A DNA stretch of 64,000 nt from Lamellibrachia satsuma (Eukaryota; Annelida; Polychaeta; Sabellida; Siboglinidae), in contig BSQZ01000011.1 in assembly GCA_033239005.1 (NCBI GenBank), positions 10,071,001 to 10,135,000 of the forward strand. Direction: 5' to 3'. The position numbers and the translations under genes were made by a program. Position 1 is the first letter of the stretch, and each line of letters begins with the position of its first letter. Shown piece by piece: positions 12,921 to 24,950 of this stretch. A model generated the notes under the pieces. It was not told the origin of the DNA. It worked only from the letters and a program-made list of their open reading frames with translations, and did no database searches.

Positions 12921-13034
12921 ATAAAGAATACACACGTAGCAAAAATAAAAATAAAATTTAATACCGATTGAAATATACATCATTCATTCACTCATTCCTC
13001 TTCGTGCCAGGTGGCACATAAGGCTTCAACAAGA
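12921..13034. other. Flank of relic, shared with D3
   Basis: Matches 33417-33515, ending in the cataaggcttcaacaag block (13018-13034), where D2 is interrupted by a LINE insertion. Confidence 0.5.
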
Positions 13035-13502
13035 CAAAATACACTGGCATATGTTGGTCCCAAATTATGGAATACTATTGTTAAAAAGAACCACTTGGAT
13101 GATTGTACGTCTACTTATATTTTTAAAAAGACAGTGAGACACTACATATAGGGAACCTACGAACAAGACTACTCTAGTCAATTGTGATATACCAGTATAA
13201 TTTAGTATAATAGTCATATGTATTATTATATGTGAATGACTTATTTGTTGTAACCTTTTTTTATCATATCTTATAACAAACAAGTTATTGATTATACAAA
13301 TGTGGTATACTTGTATTAGGAATCACTTGTGAACAACTTTTTTTTATCTAGACATCGTGGCGCATAATATATTTAATTTATAATTAAAAAAGGAAACATA
13401 AGCAATTTGCTTCTTTTCCATTGTCTTAAATGTGTTTAGTAGTTGATCGGCTGATTGATTGTATGTATATGAATTTATGTTATTTGAGACAATAAACACT
13501 GC
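13035..13502 (+). mobile_element. 5'-truncated copy of the 15.8-19.25 kb LINE
   Basis: Nearly identical to 18770-19236, starting inside the last coding part (codons for YVGPKLWNTIVKK, about 13050) and running through the 3' untranslated region to acaataaaca. The D3 paralogue at 33500-33530 is continuous here and represents the empty site; about seven bases of target are replaced. Very high identity to the longer copy points to a recent insertion. Confidence 0.85.
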
Positions 13503-14740
13503 TGTCGGTCTGCGGATCGTTTGGTGATGGTCTCCCATGTCAGGTTGCATTCTTTCATCACCTCTTGCACTGTTCGTCTTTATGTTCCTTTCGGGCGACC
13601 GCGTCTCTTTCTGCCATCCGCTGTCCATCGTAAGCCTGTCTTGGGCAGTGCGCCAGGTGACATTCGGCACACGTGTCCAAGCCATCTCCATCTTCGCCTA
13701 TTGATCTGTGTGGCCAGGTATGTCGCGTCTGTTTTGCGGAGCAGCTCTTCATTGTTGATGTTGGGCCAAAATACCCCTAGGATCTTCCGTAGACACCTGT
13801 TTTAGAAGGTCTCGGGCTTCTGTGCTATCTTAGCTGACAGTTTCCGGCACCGAGACATTACTGTCGTACATTCTCAGTTTTCGTTCCAATCACAGTTTCT
13901 TGGATTTGCAGATAGACTTCATCATAGCGAAAGGCTGGCTTGCTTTTTTCTGACTGTAGCCATGGCATCTTTGCAGAGTCTCCCTCTGTTGTGATTTCTT
14001 TCCCATGTATATAAAGTCCTGAACCTATTCCAAGGCATCACTGTTGATTGTGATAATGGGGTTGTCTGTATTGTTGTTGTTCCTCAACAGTTTGGTTTTT
14101 AGCTGTGTTGAGTTTTAACTCTATCTGTGGTGGTGTTGTTGTGAGTTTGTCCATCTTTTCTTCCATGTCGTTGTGCCTACTGGACTGCAGTCCGCTATTA
14201 TCTGCATAGTCCAAGAAAAAGGTGAGAGAATGCATCCATTCTTTACTCCGGATTTGATGTTGAAGCTGTATGTAATGTGGATGGCACTGGACGTCTGTGA
14301 AGAGTATCTTGATCACAGTTACTATCTTCTGTGGGATCATATAATGACGTAGAATTTCCAACAAGGATTCTCTGTGAAGGCTGTCAAAGGTCTTTTCAAA
14401 GTCAATAAAGGCAACGTATATCGTACTGTTCCATTCCGTGCTTTGTTCCAAAATCTGCCGTAATGTGAAAATGTGGTTGATGCACGACTTGCCTTTTCTG
14501 AACCTGGTTTGTTTCTGACGGAGGATTGTGTCCGTAACTGTTGATATTCTTCAGGATGGTTCGGCTGTAAATATTGCATGTCATTGATAATAAGGTTATG
14601 CTCCACCATTTATTACAGTTCCCCAAGTCGCACTTCTTTGGCAGCTTGATAACTGTGCCTGTCTTCCATTCATCTGGCTGCTTTCAGCATATCTGGACAA
14701 ACATTGTCGCTTCCTGGTGCCTTCCATATATACATCAGCA
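13503..14740 (-). pseudogene. LINE RT remnant (minus strand), RTE/ingi-like
   Basis: Reading the minus strand from 14740: VIKLPKKCDLGNCNKWW with SITLLSMTCNIYSR (about 14650-14560), then a fingers/palm block (FRKGKSC-like, about 14490), and motif A in YVAFIDFEKTFDSLHRESL (14424-14370). Motif B is missing. Motif C reads DYADN instead of YADD (about 14200). Then TTPPQIELKLNTAKNQT (14140-14090) and a C-terminal block with EMAWTRVPNVTWRTAQD and a GRPKGT-like box (13690-13590). It has frameshifts and stops throughout. A shorter copy lies at 33500-34165. The clade assignment is uncertain. Confidence 0.78.
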
Positions 14741-15170
14741 CTGTTAATATTACTGTATATACCGGCATTATATGGATACGTGCGTGCGTGCGTGCGTGTG
14801 TGCGTGCGTGCGTGCGCGCGCATCCATGTATGTATGTATGTATGTATGTATGTATGTATGCATGTATATATTTATGTACGTATGTACGTATGCACGTATG
14901 CACATATGTACGTATGTCTGTACGTCTGTATGCATGTAGGTATATATGCATGTACGTGTGTATGTATGTATGTATATATGTATGTATGTATGTATGGATT
15001 TGTTTATGTATGTATGTATGTATGATTGTGTATTTATGTATGTATACATGTACGCATGTATGTATGTATGTATGTATGTATATATGTATGTATGTATGTA
15101 TGTACATATGTATGCATGTATGTATGTATATATGCGTGTATATAAGTGCTTGTATGCATATGTGCTCGGC
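14741..15170. repeat. (TGCG)n and (TATG)n compound microsatellite
   Basis: TGCG repeats 14778-14820, then long TATG and related tetramers to about 15150. All open frames across it are repetitive and rejected as genes. Confidence 0.95.
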
Positions 15171-15839
15171 TCAGATCATGGGTACACAAAGTGTAAAATA
15201 TAAAAGTAGTAGTTTTAGTTGCATAAATATTTCATTTGAAATGTATCCTATATAGAGGGCAAGAACGCTTGTGTTTTGAATTTGATTATTCAAATCATTG
15301 ACCTTGATCATGCATTTCGCTCGGCGTCGTTCTTTCGTACGTCATAAACCGGACACGAACGATGGTGTTCGTATAAATTTGTAAACATTTTGTCGGGAAT
15401 AGCGCAGGCACAAAGCTCAAGTACTTATCTGAATAAAAAAACAGTGTGTTATATTCAATGATTCAATCGTTGGAATGACGTTGGAATGACGTTGGGGTAC
15501 TTGAACTCCTTGAACTCTGGCACGAAGATGACGAACGGAAGGTGAATGTTTAACAGTTCCTGAAATAAACAGCACGCCGTCAATTCCATTAAAAACTAAA
15601 GAATTGTTAAAAGTAAGCTTTATATACAAGTTACTTGTACCCTATCTAATTAAGTTATTATTATATATATTTTTTTAATCACGTTACATCTTACTAATGA
15701 ATTAATATTAGTACTATATGCGAGTAGCCACACAACAATGTATGCTGTTAATATGTTTGAAAATCATTACGTTTACCACAGGAGTATAAATATATATATA
15801 TAGTTAATAATAACTGAAACGAGTCACTTAACTATAATT
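15171..15839. other. Left part of the duplicon repeat unit, interrupted by a LINE
   Basis: 15268-15460 matches the beginning of the tandem units at 48817-48995, including cgctcggcgtcgttctttcg at about 15320. 15165-15190 is an inverted match to 19468-19492. 15460-15840 is AT-rich and unassigned; part of it may be the 5' untranslated region of the LINE that follows. A short duplicated block, gttggaatgac, lies at 15469-15492. Confidence 0.45.
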
Positions 15840-15887
15840 GCATCATCTCCAGATGATGAGTTTGACTATGAAAACAGTAACCTTAAC

Positions 15888-16678
15888 ATGGGAGATTTAG
15901 ATCCTGATTGCAATCTCCTTGCAACAAGCAACACTGCACTTACTACCAAATACTACCTTGAGAATGATATCAATGAAATCATAAAATGCAATGACAACTA
16001 TACTAGAGGACTTTCCTTAATGCATCTGAATATTAGAAGTATACCGAAAAATATTGACAAGCTGAGCAACTACCTAACATGATAGATCTACAACTTTCGA
16101 TAATTGCGTTAAGTGAAACTTGGTTAAACAACGAAACCTCAGATATTTACGAATTACCAGAATACAGAAGTATTCATCTTACGAGACCTTCCAGAAAAGG
16201 AGGAGGAGTATCTATGTATATACACAGATCATATGATTACGTAGAAAGGCCAGAAATTAATATTATGACTGAACACATAGAATGTCTTTTTGTTGAAGTC
16301 AAGTCTCAGTTCAAGAAACAGAAAAAGAAAATATGTGTAGGTGTAGTTTACAGACCACCAAATACAAATATTAATGCTTTTACAGAACAAATCGTTAAAA
16401 TTATACATTCACTAAAAATTGAAAATAAACAGTGTTATATCATGGGTGATTTTAACATCAATTTACTAAACTATGATCACCATATGGAAACTCATGACTA
16501 TGTAGATACAATGTTTTCAAACTCACTAATACCTCAAATTACTAAGCCCACTAGAATAACACCAACTACAGCCACATTAATAGACAATATATACAGTAAT
16601 TATATACTTGTGAATATAATCAACTGCATGGAATATTATATACAGACATTTCTGATCACTTACCAATATTTCTACTAA
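15888..16678 (+). pseudogene. LINE ORF2 endonuclease domain (frameshifted)
   Basis: Apurinic-type endonuclease. The N-terminal piece (15888-16082) ends SLMHLNIRSIPKNIDKL, with the conserved N. The second frame (16079-16678) has LSETWL (catalytic E), GVSMYIHR, VGVVYRPPNTN, YIMGDFNINLL (D/N pair) and ATLIDNIYSN. One frameshift at about 16080 separates the two pieces. The expected SDH motif near 16655 is split by another frame change. The enzyme would nick target DNA for target-primed reverse transcription. Confidence 0.85.
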
Positions 16679-17095
16679 CTAAGCTGAATGATGATATAAA
16701 AGATGATGTAACGATAGAGACCAGAATATATAATGATCAAACGATTGCCTCATTCAAACGTATGATAGATACAATATGTTGGAATGATGTTTATGCATCT
16801 GAAGATCCCCAAAAAAGTTATACTTCATTTTTAAAGAAAATTTCACTGGCATATGATAAATCATTCCCCCTAGCTAAAAAAAAGGTAAGAAAAGGGAAAC
16901 ATAGAGTATGGATCACCAAAGGGTTTAGGAATTCTATAAAAACAAAACACAAACTATATATGTTTTTCTTGAGAAAACCAACAGTGTTCAATGAAATTAA
17001 TTATAAAAGATACAAAAACAAATTAAGGCAACTTATTAATATAGCAGACTTATTAATATAGCAGACTTATTAATATAGCAGAAAACTATCACTAT

Positions 17096-18892
17096 CAGAA
17101 GGAGTTTGATAAGCACAAGAGCAACTTGAAAAAAGCTTGGCATGTGATAAGGGAAATCATAAGCAAGAGGACAGCATTTTCATGTAGCCAAGAGTTCTTA
17201 ATCAATGGTAACTTAACACAAAACAAGCAATTAATAGCTGATAAATTTAATGAGTATTTCACGACCGTTGGATCAGAATTAGCTAACGAAATACTATTCG
17301 TCACAGAAAAGCCTAACGATTATCTTGATGGAATTTATAAAAACTCTATGTTTTTATCACCTGCAACCACAGATGAGATAAGGATAATTATAGAGAAATT
17401 GAAAAATTGTAGTTCCGGCTGGGATGGCATAAAACCAAATATTATCAAACAGACTTACTCTGGTATGATTGGGCCATTATGCCACATTATAAATTTATCA
17501 TTTGATAAAGGATATGTACCAGATGAACTAAAAATAGCTAATGTAGTGCCCATTTTTAAGAAAGGTGATGCTACACTAATTAAAAACTATAGACCTATTT
17601 CTATATTACCAGTATTTTCAAAGATTGTAGAAAGATTAATATATAATAGATTAAATAAATATATAGTTAAACACAATGTTTTGTCAAACTCCCAGTTTGG
17701 ATTTAAAAAAGGATATTCAACGTATATGGCTCTAACAATATTAATTGACAAAATAACCAGTGCAATGGACAAAAAAAGAACATGTAATTGGACTATTTTT
17801 AGATTTTGCTAAAGCATTTGATACTGTTAACCATGATATCCTATTAAGAAAACTTGATCATTATGGAATCAGAGGAATAGCGCTCCAGTGGTTTCAAAGT
17901 TATTTGCATGGAAGACAACAAACAGTAAAATTTAATTGAATCAATTCTGTTCTTAAAAATATAACATGTGGAGTACCACAAGGGTCAATATTAGGACCCT
18001 TACTATTCCTTATATATATATATATATAAATGATTTAGGTGCTGTTTCTCAGATCACCTTTCCCATTATGTATGCAGATGATGCTAACATCTTTATTCAA
18101 GGGAAAGATTTGCAAAAAATGGAAAAAGATTAAAATATTGAAATAAAAAAGCTATCACTTTGGCTCAAAACTAATAAACTCTCACTGAATATAAAAAACA
18201 TGTACAATGACCTTTAGTAGTACTCCCAGTATAAGAAACATGTAATGACATATACATAGATGGAATAGGAATAGACACTGTTAATCATACGCAATTTTTG
18301 GGAGCGATAATAGATAATAAAATCAACTGGAGTAACCATATAAAGTACATATGTAATAAAATTTCTAAGAGCATAGGCATTATCAAAAAGGTAAAGAGCA
18401 AACTGAACAAGAAGACATTGGTTAACCTATATTATACATTTATTTACCCATATATTACTTATTGTAATGTAGTATGGGGAAGAGCCCCAACAATATATTT
18501 ATCTAAAATTTATATATTGCAGAAAAGAATAATACGAATAATTAGTCATGTTGGATTTAGAAACCACACACAGTTTTTATTCAAGACATATCAAATTATG
18601 AACATTTATCAACTAAACAAGTATATAAGCTGCGTGCTAATGTATAAACATAATAGGGGCATGTTACCAAATATATTTAATGACATGCTTACACATCATA
18701 CTACTTTACACAGTTATAACATGAGACAAGAAACAGTTTATAAAATACCATACTGTAAAACCAACATCAGACAAAATACACTGGCATATGTTGGTCCCAA
18801 ATTATGGAATACTATTGTTAAAAAGAACCACTTGGATGATTGTACGTCTACTTATATTTTTAAAAAGACAGTGAGACACTACATATAGGGAA
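17096..18892 (+). pseudogene. LINE ORF2 reverse transcriptase and C-terminus (frameshifted)
   Basis: 17126-17812 encodes the fingers and palm: SSGWDGIKPNIIK, VVPIFKKGD, NYRPISILPVFSKIVERL and NSQFGFKKGYST. A frameshift near 17800 leads into motif A (LDFAKAFDTVNHDIL, about 17802-17846). Motif B follows (GVPQGSILGPLLF, about 17970), interrupted by a TA expansion at about 18012. Motif C is YADDAN (about 18070). The C-terminal frame 18298-18888 includes FLGAIIDNKINWSNHI, FIYPYITYCNVVWG and YVGPKLWNTIVKK. Catalytic residues are present but spread over at least three frames. A 19-bp duplication occurs at 17040-17080. Confidence 0.88.
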
Positions 18893-19250
18893 CCTACGAA
18901 CAAGACTACTCTAGTCAATTGTGATATACCAGTATAATTTAGTATAATAGTCATATGTATTATTATATGTGAATGACTTATTTGTGGTAACCTTTTTTAT
19001 CATATCTTATAACAAACAAGTTATTGATTATACAAATGTGGTATACTTGTATTAGGAATCACTTGTGAACAACTTTTTTTTATCTAGACATCGTGGCGCA
19101 TAATATATTTAATTTATAATTGAAAAAGGAAACATAAGCAATTTGCTTCTTTTCCATTGTCTTAAATGTGTTTAGTAGTTGATCGGCTGATTGATTGTAT
19201 GTATATGAATTTATGTTATTTGAGACAATAAACATTATTATTATTATTAG

Positions 19251-20250
19251 TACATGTATAGAAACAAAAACGATGTTGTGTCGTGCAACAATTGGGCGGG
19301 TATTTTTGCCCATCTTTTCCGATTTTAATTGCTCTTGCACAACTCCCAAATACTTGCAACTGCTTGTGTTGGTTCTTTAACATCAATTTATCGAGGACAA
19401 CAAGATGTAGTATAATTAAAGCAAGGTTTGCATTCATTTAACACACTTAGTTATACCAAATGTTGAATGTACCCATGATCTGAGCCGTGCACATATATGT
19501 ATGTATGTTCGAGCGCGTGCCTGCGTGTTTATGTTTGTGTGTGTGTGCGTGTGCGTGTGCGTGTGTGTGTGTGTGTGGGTGGGTGTGGATGCACGCACGC
19601 ATGCATATATGATTGCATTTACCTATGTATGTATTATAGATTGTGCTATATTATACATAATTCAGAACCGACAAGGTCAAAATTGCCACACCACGACAAA
19701 CCTCAGTAAAATAGGTCAACTGGTTGTCAATATAAATGGCAGCATGCATTTAACGGTATATGTAATACAATACAATGCAGACTGGAACATGCACGTTCTG
19801 GTTATATGAAATACGTCTAACCGGTACGTGTTGAATAGCGCAGCTGAATGCACCGTGTATTTACACTACCAGAGAGTGCATTAAGCGCTTATATACATAA
19901 GATCAACTAAATATAAGGTCATCATCAGCGGTGTTCAATCCACACTCAAACCATAAGCGTAAATCTCGTGCATCCAGACGATCCTGCCTTTTGATGGCTC
20001 TGTGTGTAAACGCTCGCATTAAAATTACGAATTCAGACCTCAATTAAGCGAATTACTGTTGCAAAATCTATTTTTATGCGAACGCCTTCATGCATTATTT
20101 TCGTATTTGGTACTCAAGTCTTACTAATGAATTTTCATTTGTTCACACCCCTATTTACAACATTCAAACTGAAGAACGTGTCGGTCGAGTGGTACTACTC
20201 CGTAACACCTGGAGACCATCTCCGCTGAATGTAAATACGATTCCGCAGTG
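19251..20250. other. Right part of duplicon repeat unit (D2)
   Basis: 19390-19500 matches 34190-34300 in D3. 19600-20250 matches the second half of the tandem units (for example 50000-50600) and 34400-34830, with landmark cattcaaactgaagaacgtg at about 20161. A TG tract lies at 19538-19595. Open frames across it are repeat-encoded. Confidence 0.55.
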
Positions 20251-21139
<889 letters not shown>

Positions 21140-21141
<2 letters not shown>

Positions 21142-21810
21142 CAATTTGGCAATAGATATAACAGCCCGGCCGTATCTGCGAGACCCAGGTGTTCACGTGA
21201 CCGGAAATGTTCATGGGTCAGCTACGCGTTCAAGGTCACTTGCCTGTGGCCACGTGGCCAGATGGCGTCTGCGTCCCTCTGGGTGTCAAGCCGACCCGAA
21301 GAGATGCCGGCCAGCCTATCATACAAGCAGGTGCAGGATTTGGATACACGTCGTTCTCTGCCTCTGGGTGATAGTGACCATGTTTGAACTGCCTCCGCAC
21401 CCCTCATTATCATAAGCCTGTATCACGATTTTGAATTGAATTTGTAATGGATGTGTTATTTAATATAGAGAATGCGCGTTACACATATTTTAGAATATGT
21501 TCACATTTTAATGCGAATACATATATTATCGTATGGCACAGTCTTAAAATACGTGACGATTACAAAGAAATATCATAAAACACCATCAAAATGCAGCATA
21601 TATTCTTGGATTCCCAATGTGATGCCTTTGTCAATCAGTAGAAGTGCAAGCACATAGCCTTCGTCATCAATTCAAATAATTCTTTGTACGTCTGCAGCTA
21701 AATCGTAGATTATGTATCTACAGCACAGTCGTCTTTTGAAACAACGTTTTGGAACCACTAAAAATTATTATCCAGTTATGCGTGCTTACCACGAGTACTT
21801 GGTAAAGTTA
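21140..21810 (-). other. Shared D2/D4 block and 3' flank of peptide gene copy 2
   Basis: 21240-21430 matches 50610-50800 (landmark gtgtcaagccgacccgaaga at 21283). It is GC-richer than its surroundings, but no conserved frame was found. 21440-21790 is the downstream flank shared with copies 1 and 4. A strong splice-donor-like ggtaagca lies on the minus strand at 21783-21790, about 20 bases after the stop of copy 2. Confidence 0.5.
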
Positions 21811-22017
21811 CTAATTCCAATTCAAACAGTCTCTACGACACAAAGTTCTCATTGTGGCGCAATAGGCTTTCTTTTGTCTTGATGTCAATCCCAGGCAGAC
21901 ACGACGTCGATTGTAAGTTTCACGACAATCATCGAGACATCGAATGAGTTCTTCTATAGTTGTCGGCTCCTTTGTAGCTAACGCGCCAAACAGAGACAAT
22001 ACGATGAACATTGTCAT
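21811..22017 (-). CDS. Small secreted cysteine-rich peptide, copy 2 (D2)
   Basis: 68 residues. The leader is MTMFIVLSLFGALA, followed by a TKEPTTIEEL acidic segment. Cysteines lie at 27, 31, 41, 53, 60 and 64. The cysteine at position 38 of the other copies is Arg here (NRRRVC), leaving six, an even number that could pair fully. The tail is short (RRDCLNWN). The mature part is more basic than copy 1. The acceptor-like tract ctttttatatag ends immediately before the ATG. The start is fixed by this tract and by alignment of all copies. Function unknown. Confidence 0.75.
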   Translation of the reverse strand: MTMFIVLSLFGALATKEPTTIEELIRCLDDCRETYNRRRVCLGLTSRQKKAYCATMRTLCRRDCLNWN

Positions 22018-22240
22018 CTATATAAAAAGACAGAAAATATACCTGATATGCAATGCAATATATGCAAGCAATAAATAATACTGATTGATATTTAGTGTCT
22101 ATGCTTAATGTACTGGTATCGCTTGACCTCCGGGCTTAGATTGTACCAACAATTATTACAAACATCGATGTTTCTGCATCAAGTCAAAACATTTCCTAAT
22201 AGCCCGATTGGAAATGGAATGTTTTACCATTCTAAAACGA
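22018..22240 (-). promoter_or_regulatory. 5' flank of peptide gene copy 2
   Basis: Acceptor-like tract directly upstream of the ATG, then about 200 bases conserved with the other three copies (tactgattgatatttagtg at about 22079; gcttgacctccgggcttaga at about 22121). This conservation outside the coding part suggests recent duplication, an untranslated exon, or both. Confidence 0.45.
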
Positions 22241-24465
22241 TATATGTACGTAGGTAGGTAGATAGGTAGGTTTGCATATAGGTAGGTAGAGAGGTATTTC
22301 GGATAATGGGTGTATTAGGTCCAAGTATCCTCTGAAGAATTTAGGAGCTTTAACATTGATCCTTGTGCACTGACAACGGATCATAAATGACATGTGTGAA
22401 CTCCTCGCCGTGATTTATGAAATGTTGATGTTTAACCTAAGAATCGAAACGTTGCTAACCATTGCCTAATTTATTTTCTGTCATAACCCCCACAATGTTG
22501 GCCAGCATGGCACAGGAACGCATTCAAGAGACAATACATAGATGGGAGAACAGAATGAATTGAGATATAGGTGGGCATGAATGATGACTAACGTCAACGA
22601 TGTGTTGTAGGATGGAAACCCTTTTGATGAACGTTTCGTTCGCCGAACGCTGATGGGTTGTCCCGGGAAGGACGTGGTGGGACAGTACGACCACATCGAG
22701 GTGAGGGGACCCGGGATTATGCGGGTGTCGGGAGACAACCAGCATTTGCCCTACATCAGGAGATCCTGCCGTCCACGACGTCGGGACCAGTGACCTAAGC
22801 GGTGCAAGGCCATTGTTATGTAGAGTTCCGTGGTTTATTATTGTTTGGTGGTCACCAACATGTCTTTCAGATTCTTGTTCGTAGAGAAAGCTGTTGTAAA
22901 CTTGGTAGTGTAGCTGGATATGCGGTTCGCAACAGTTTATATGTGGCTTTAGCTAGATTAGCAAAAGTGCGAATGTGGTGTGAGAAGCTAATCACGAAAG
23001 GAATGATGTCAAAGGGATCCTCCCTAACATTAAGTCCGCCAGGCGGTGTTGTTTCGAGTCTAGTGAAAGAGAAAATGGTCCAGAGTCTAGGTTCTAGGAT
23101 GGAATCTCTTCAATTAGAAATGTTGTAACCAGCCTTGTTGGCCCTTTTGCATCATTCTGATTCCTTGTGTCCGATCTATGTTAATTTAGACGTGTTCTAA
23201 GTAAGTTGCCAGTCTCACCCACGTATCTTGCTGATCAGGCACAGCAAGTAATTAGGTAAACAATGCTGGACGACCCGTTGAACTTACTCCGCGGTGGCCT
23301 AGTCGAATGGCCTGTCTGTGTGAAGTCTACAGGTTCGACATCTTGTTCTCTCCTGTTCTCGTTCCCAATATCCCACAGCGTAGTGCTTTTAATGTGTCTT
23401 AAAACCGCCATGTGTAATTCCTCTGTCTTATGCTGTGGAAGAGTTGTAAATCCTGTGAAATAGTAGTATTCGTGATTTCAATATACCACCAAAGTATATT
23501 TTGAATGGAACTAGTAGTAGTACCTAAAATTCCTACAGATTCCGAATATCACCCATCATCAAGTATCGTAGGTAGTTAAATGGTAATTTGCTGCATTTTT
23601 GTAATGCGTATTTATCTCACTCTTGGTGAGTCATTTAATGAGGGTTGTCAGTTTCATCAACTCTGCAATAATTTGCTTTGTCGGCGTAAAGCGTTTTTGT
23701 GATCATCATCATAAACGACCATGGTATGTAGGAACGGATGGACTTCAACAATATCTTAAAATTTGTGCATTCTCTCGAAAGAGTTATCTCAAAACGGACG
23801 ATTACGTTTATTGACGTTCACGGTCACACTGAATATCGCCCAAGGCACTATAAAGATGCAGGAATTAATATCCCCACTGACTCGAGATACTTCGTCATAC
23901 GTCATTGCCCCGGCAGTGCATAAACCAAGCAACCAAGGCGACGCTACATCAACCATGACGCTGCCCTTTGTTGCGGCAACGACCTCCCACGAACACCTAA
24001 TTACTTCCAGTCCAGATCAACGCACCAATTAACACACCAGTGACATCACCGCATCATGGTTAGACCCAAGGCACCCAAGACACCAAAAACCAAATCCAAA
24101 GACGAGCGGATTGAAAAGCGTGAAGCCCATAGTCTAGGTTACCCGATTTGCATAGAACTGCGCATGCGCTTATCGGTCTCGCTGGTTAACATGTGATTAA
24201 TAAATTAAATTAATAATCGTGGGGTTGCGTATATCGTTGGTTCTACATTGAGGAGGTAGATAGGTAAGTAGGCAGGCAGGTAGGTAGGTACATAGCGTTT
24301 AGTCTTTTGAGACATACCTTGTGCAATAGCAACATAAACAAGGATTGTTTTATCATAAATGTCATTCTTACACCACCGTTACGATACAATCTATGCCCAG
24401 AAGCCAAGTGATGCCAGTATTTTAATCTTTGTCCCTGGTTTATTTCTCTATGTGTGTGTATTTAT
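22241..24465. other. D2 flank shared with D3 and D4
   Basis: A GTAG tetramer run (22245-22290) and the ggataatgggtgtattaggt box (about 22300) match D1, D3 and D4. 22540-22800 matches 35650-35910. 22803-24260 matches 35914-36640 and 54125-55580, with landmarks gtagagttccgtggtttatt (22820) and gcatagaactgcgcatgcgc (24150). Open frames here, such as 22802-23128, are not conserved between the copies and have no domain. Confidence 0.55.
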
Positions 24466-24790
<325 letters not shown>

Positions 24791-24950
24791 GTAATGTATA
24801 CCTATTTCATTCGCTTTCACAATATAGCACTCTATTTATTGCACTCACCAAAGAAGACATTGCCAAAATTTCACACCACGCCAACCCTCAGTTAAGCAGT
24901 CCAGCTAGAGAAAAAATCAGACGTTTACTGAGTTGATGACAGCATAAATC
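24791..24950. other. Shared post-microsatellite block (D2)
   Basis: Matches 8090-8310, 37380-37560 and 55730-55900. Its end (ttgatgacagcataaatctt, about 24932) is repeated at about 28384, on the other side of the inserted LINE and minisatellite, as if the insertion or a rearrangement duplicated it. Confidence 0.6.

Larger units (their letters stand above)
15840..19250 (+). mobile_element. Jockey-superfamily LINE, nearly complete
   Basis: About 3.4 kb carrying endonuclease and reverse transcriptase in order, a 3' untranslated region, and an ATT-rich tail (19233-19250). The left end is uncertain because no target-site duplication was identified. Its 3' 468 bases are repeated almost exactly at 13035-13502, so the family moved recently. 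It interrupts the duplicon repeat unit (left part 15268-15460, right part from about 19390), which is continuous in the D4 units. Confidence 0.8.
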
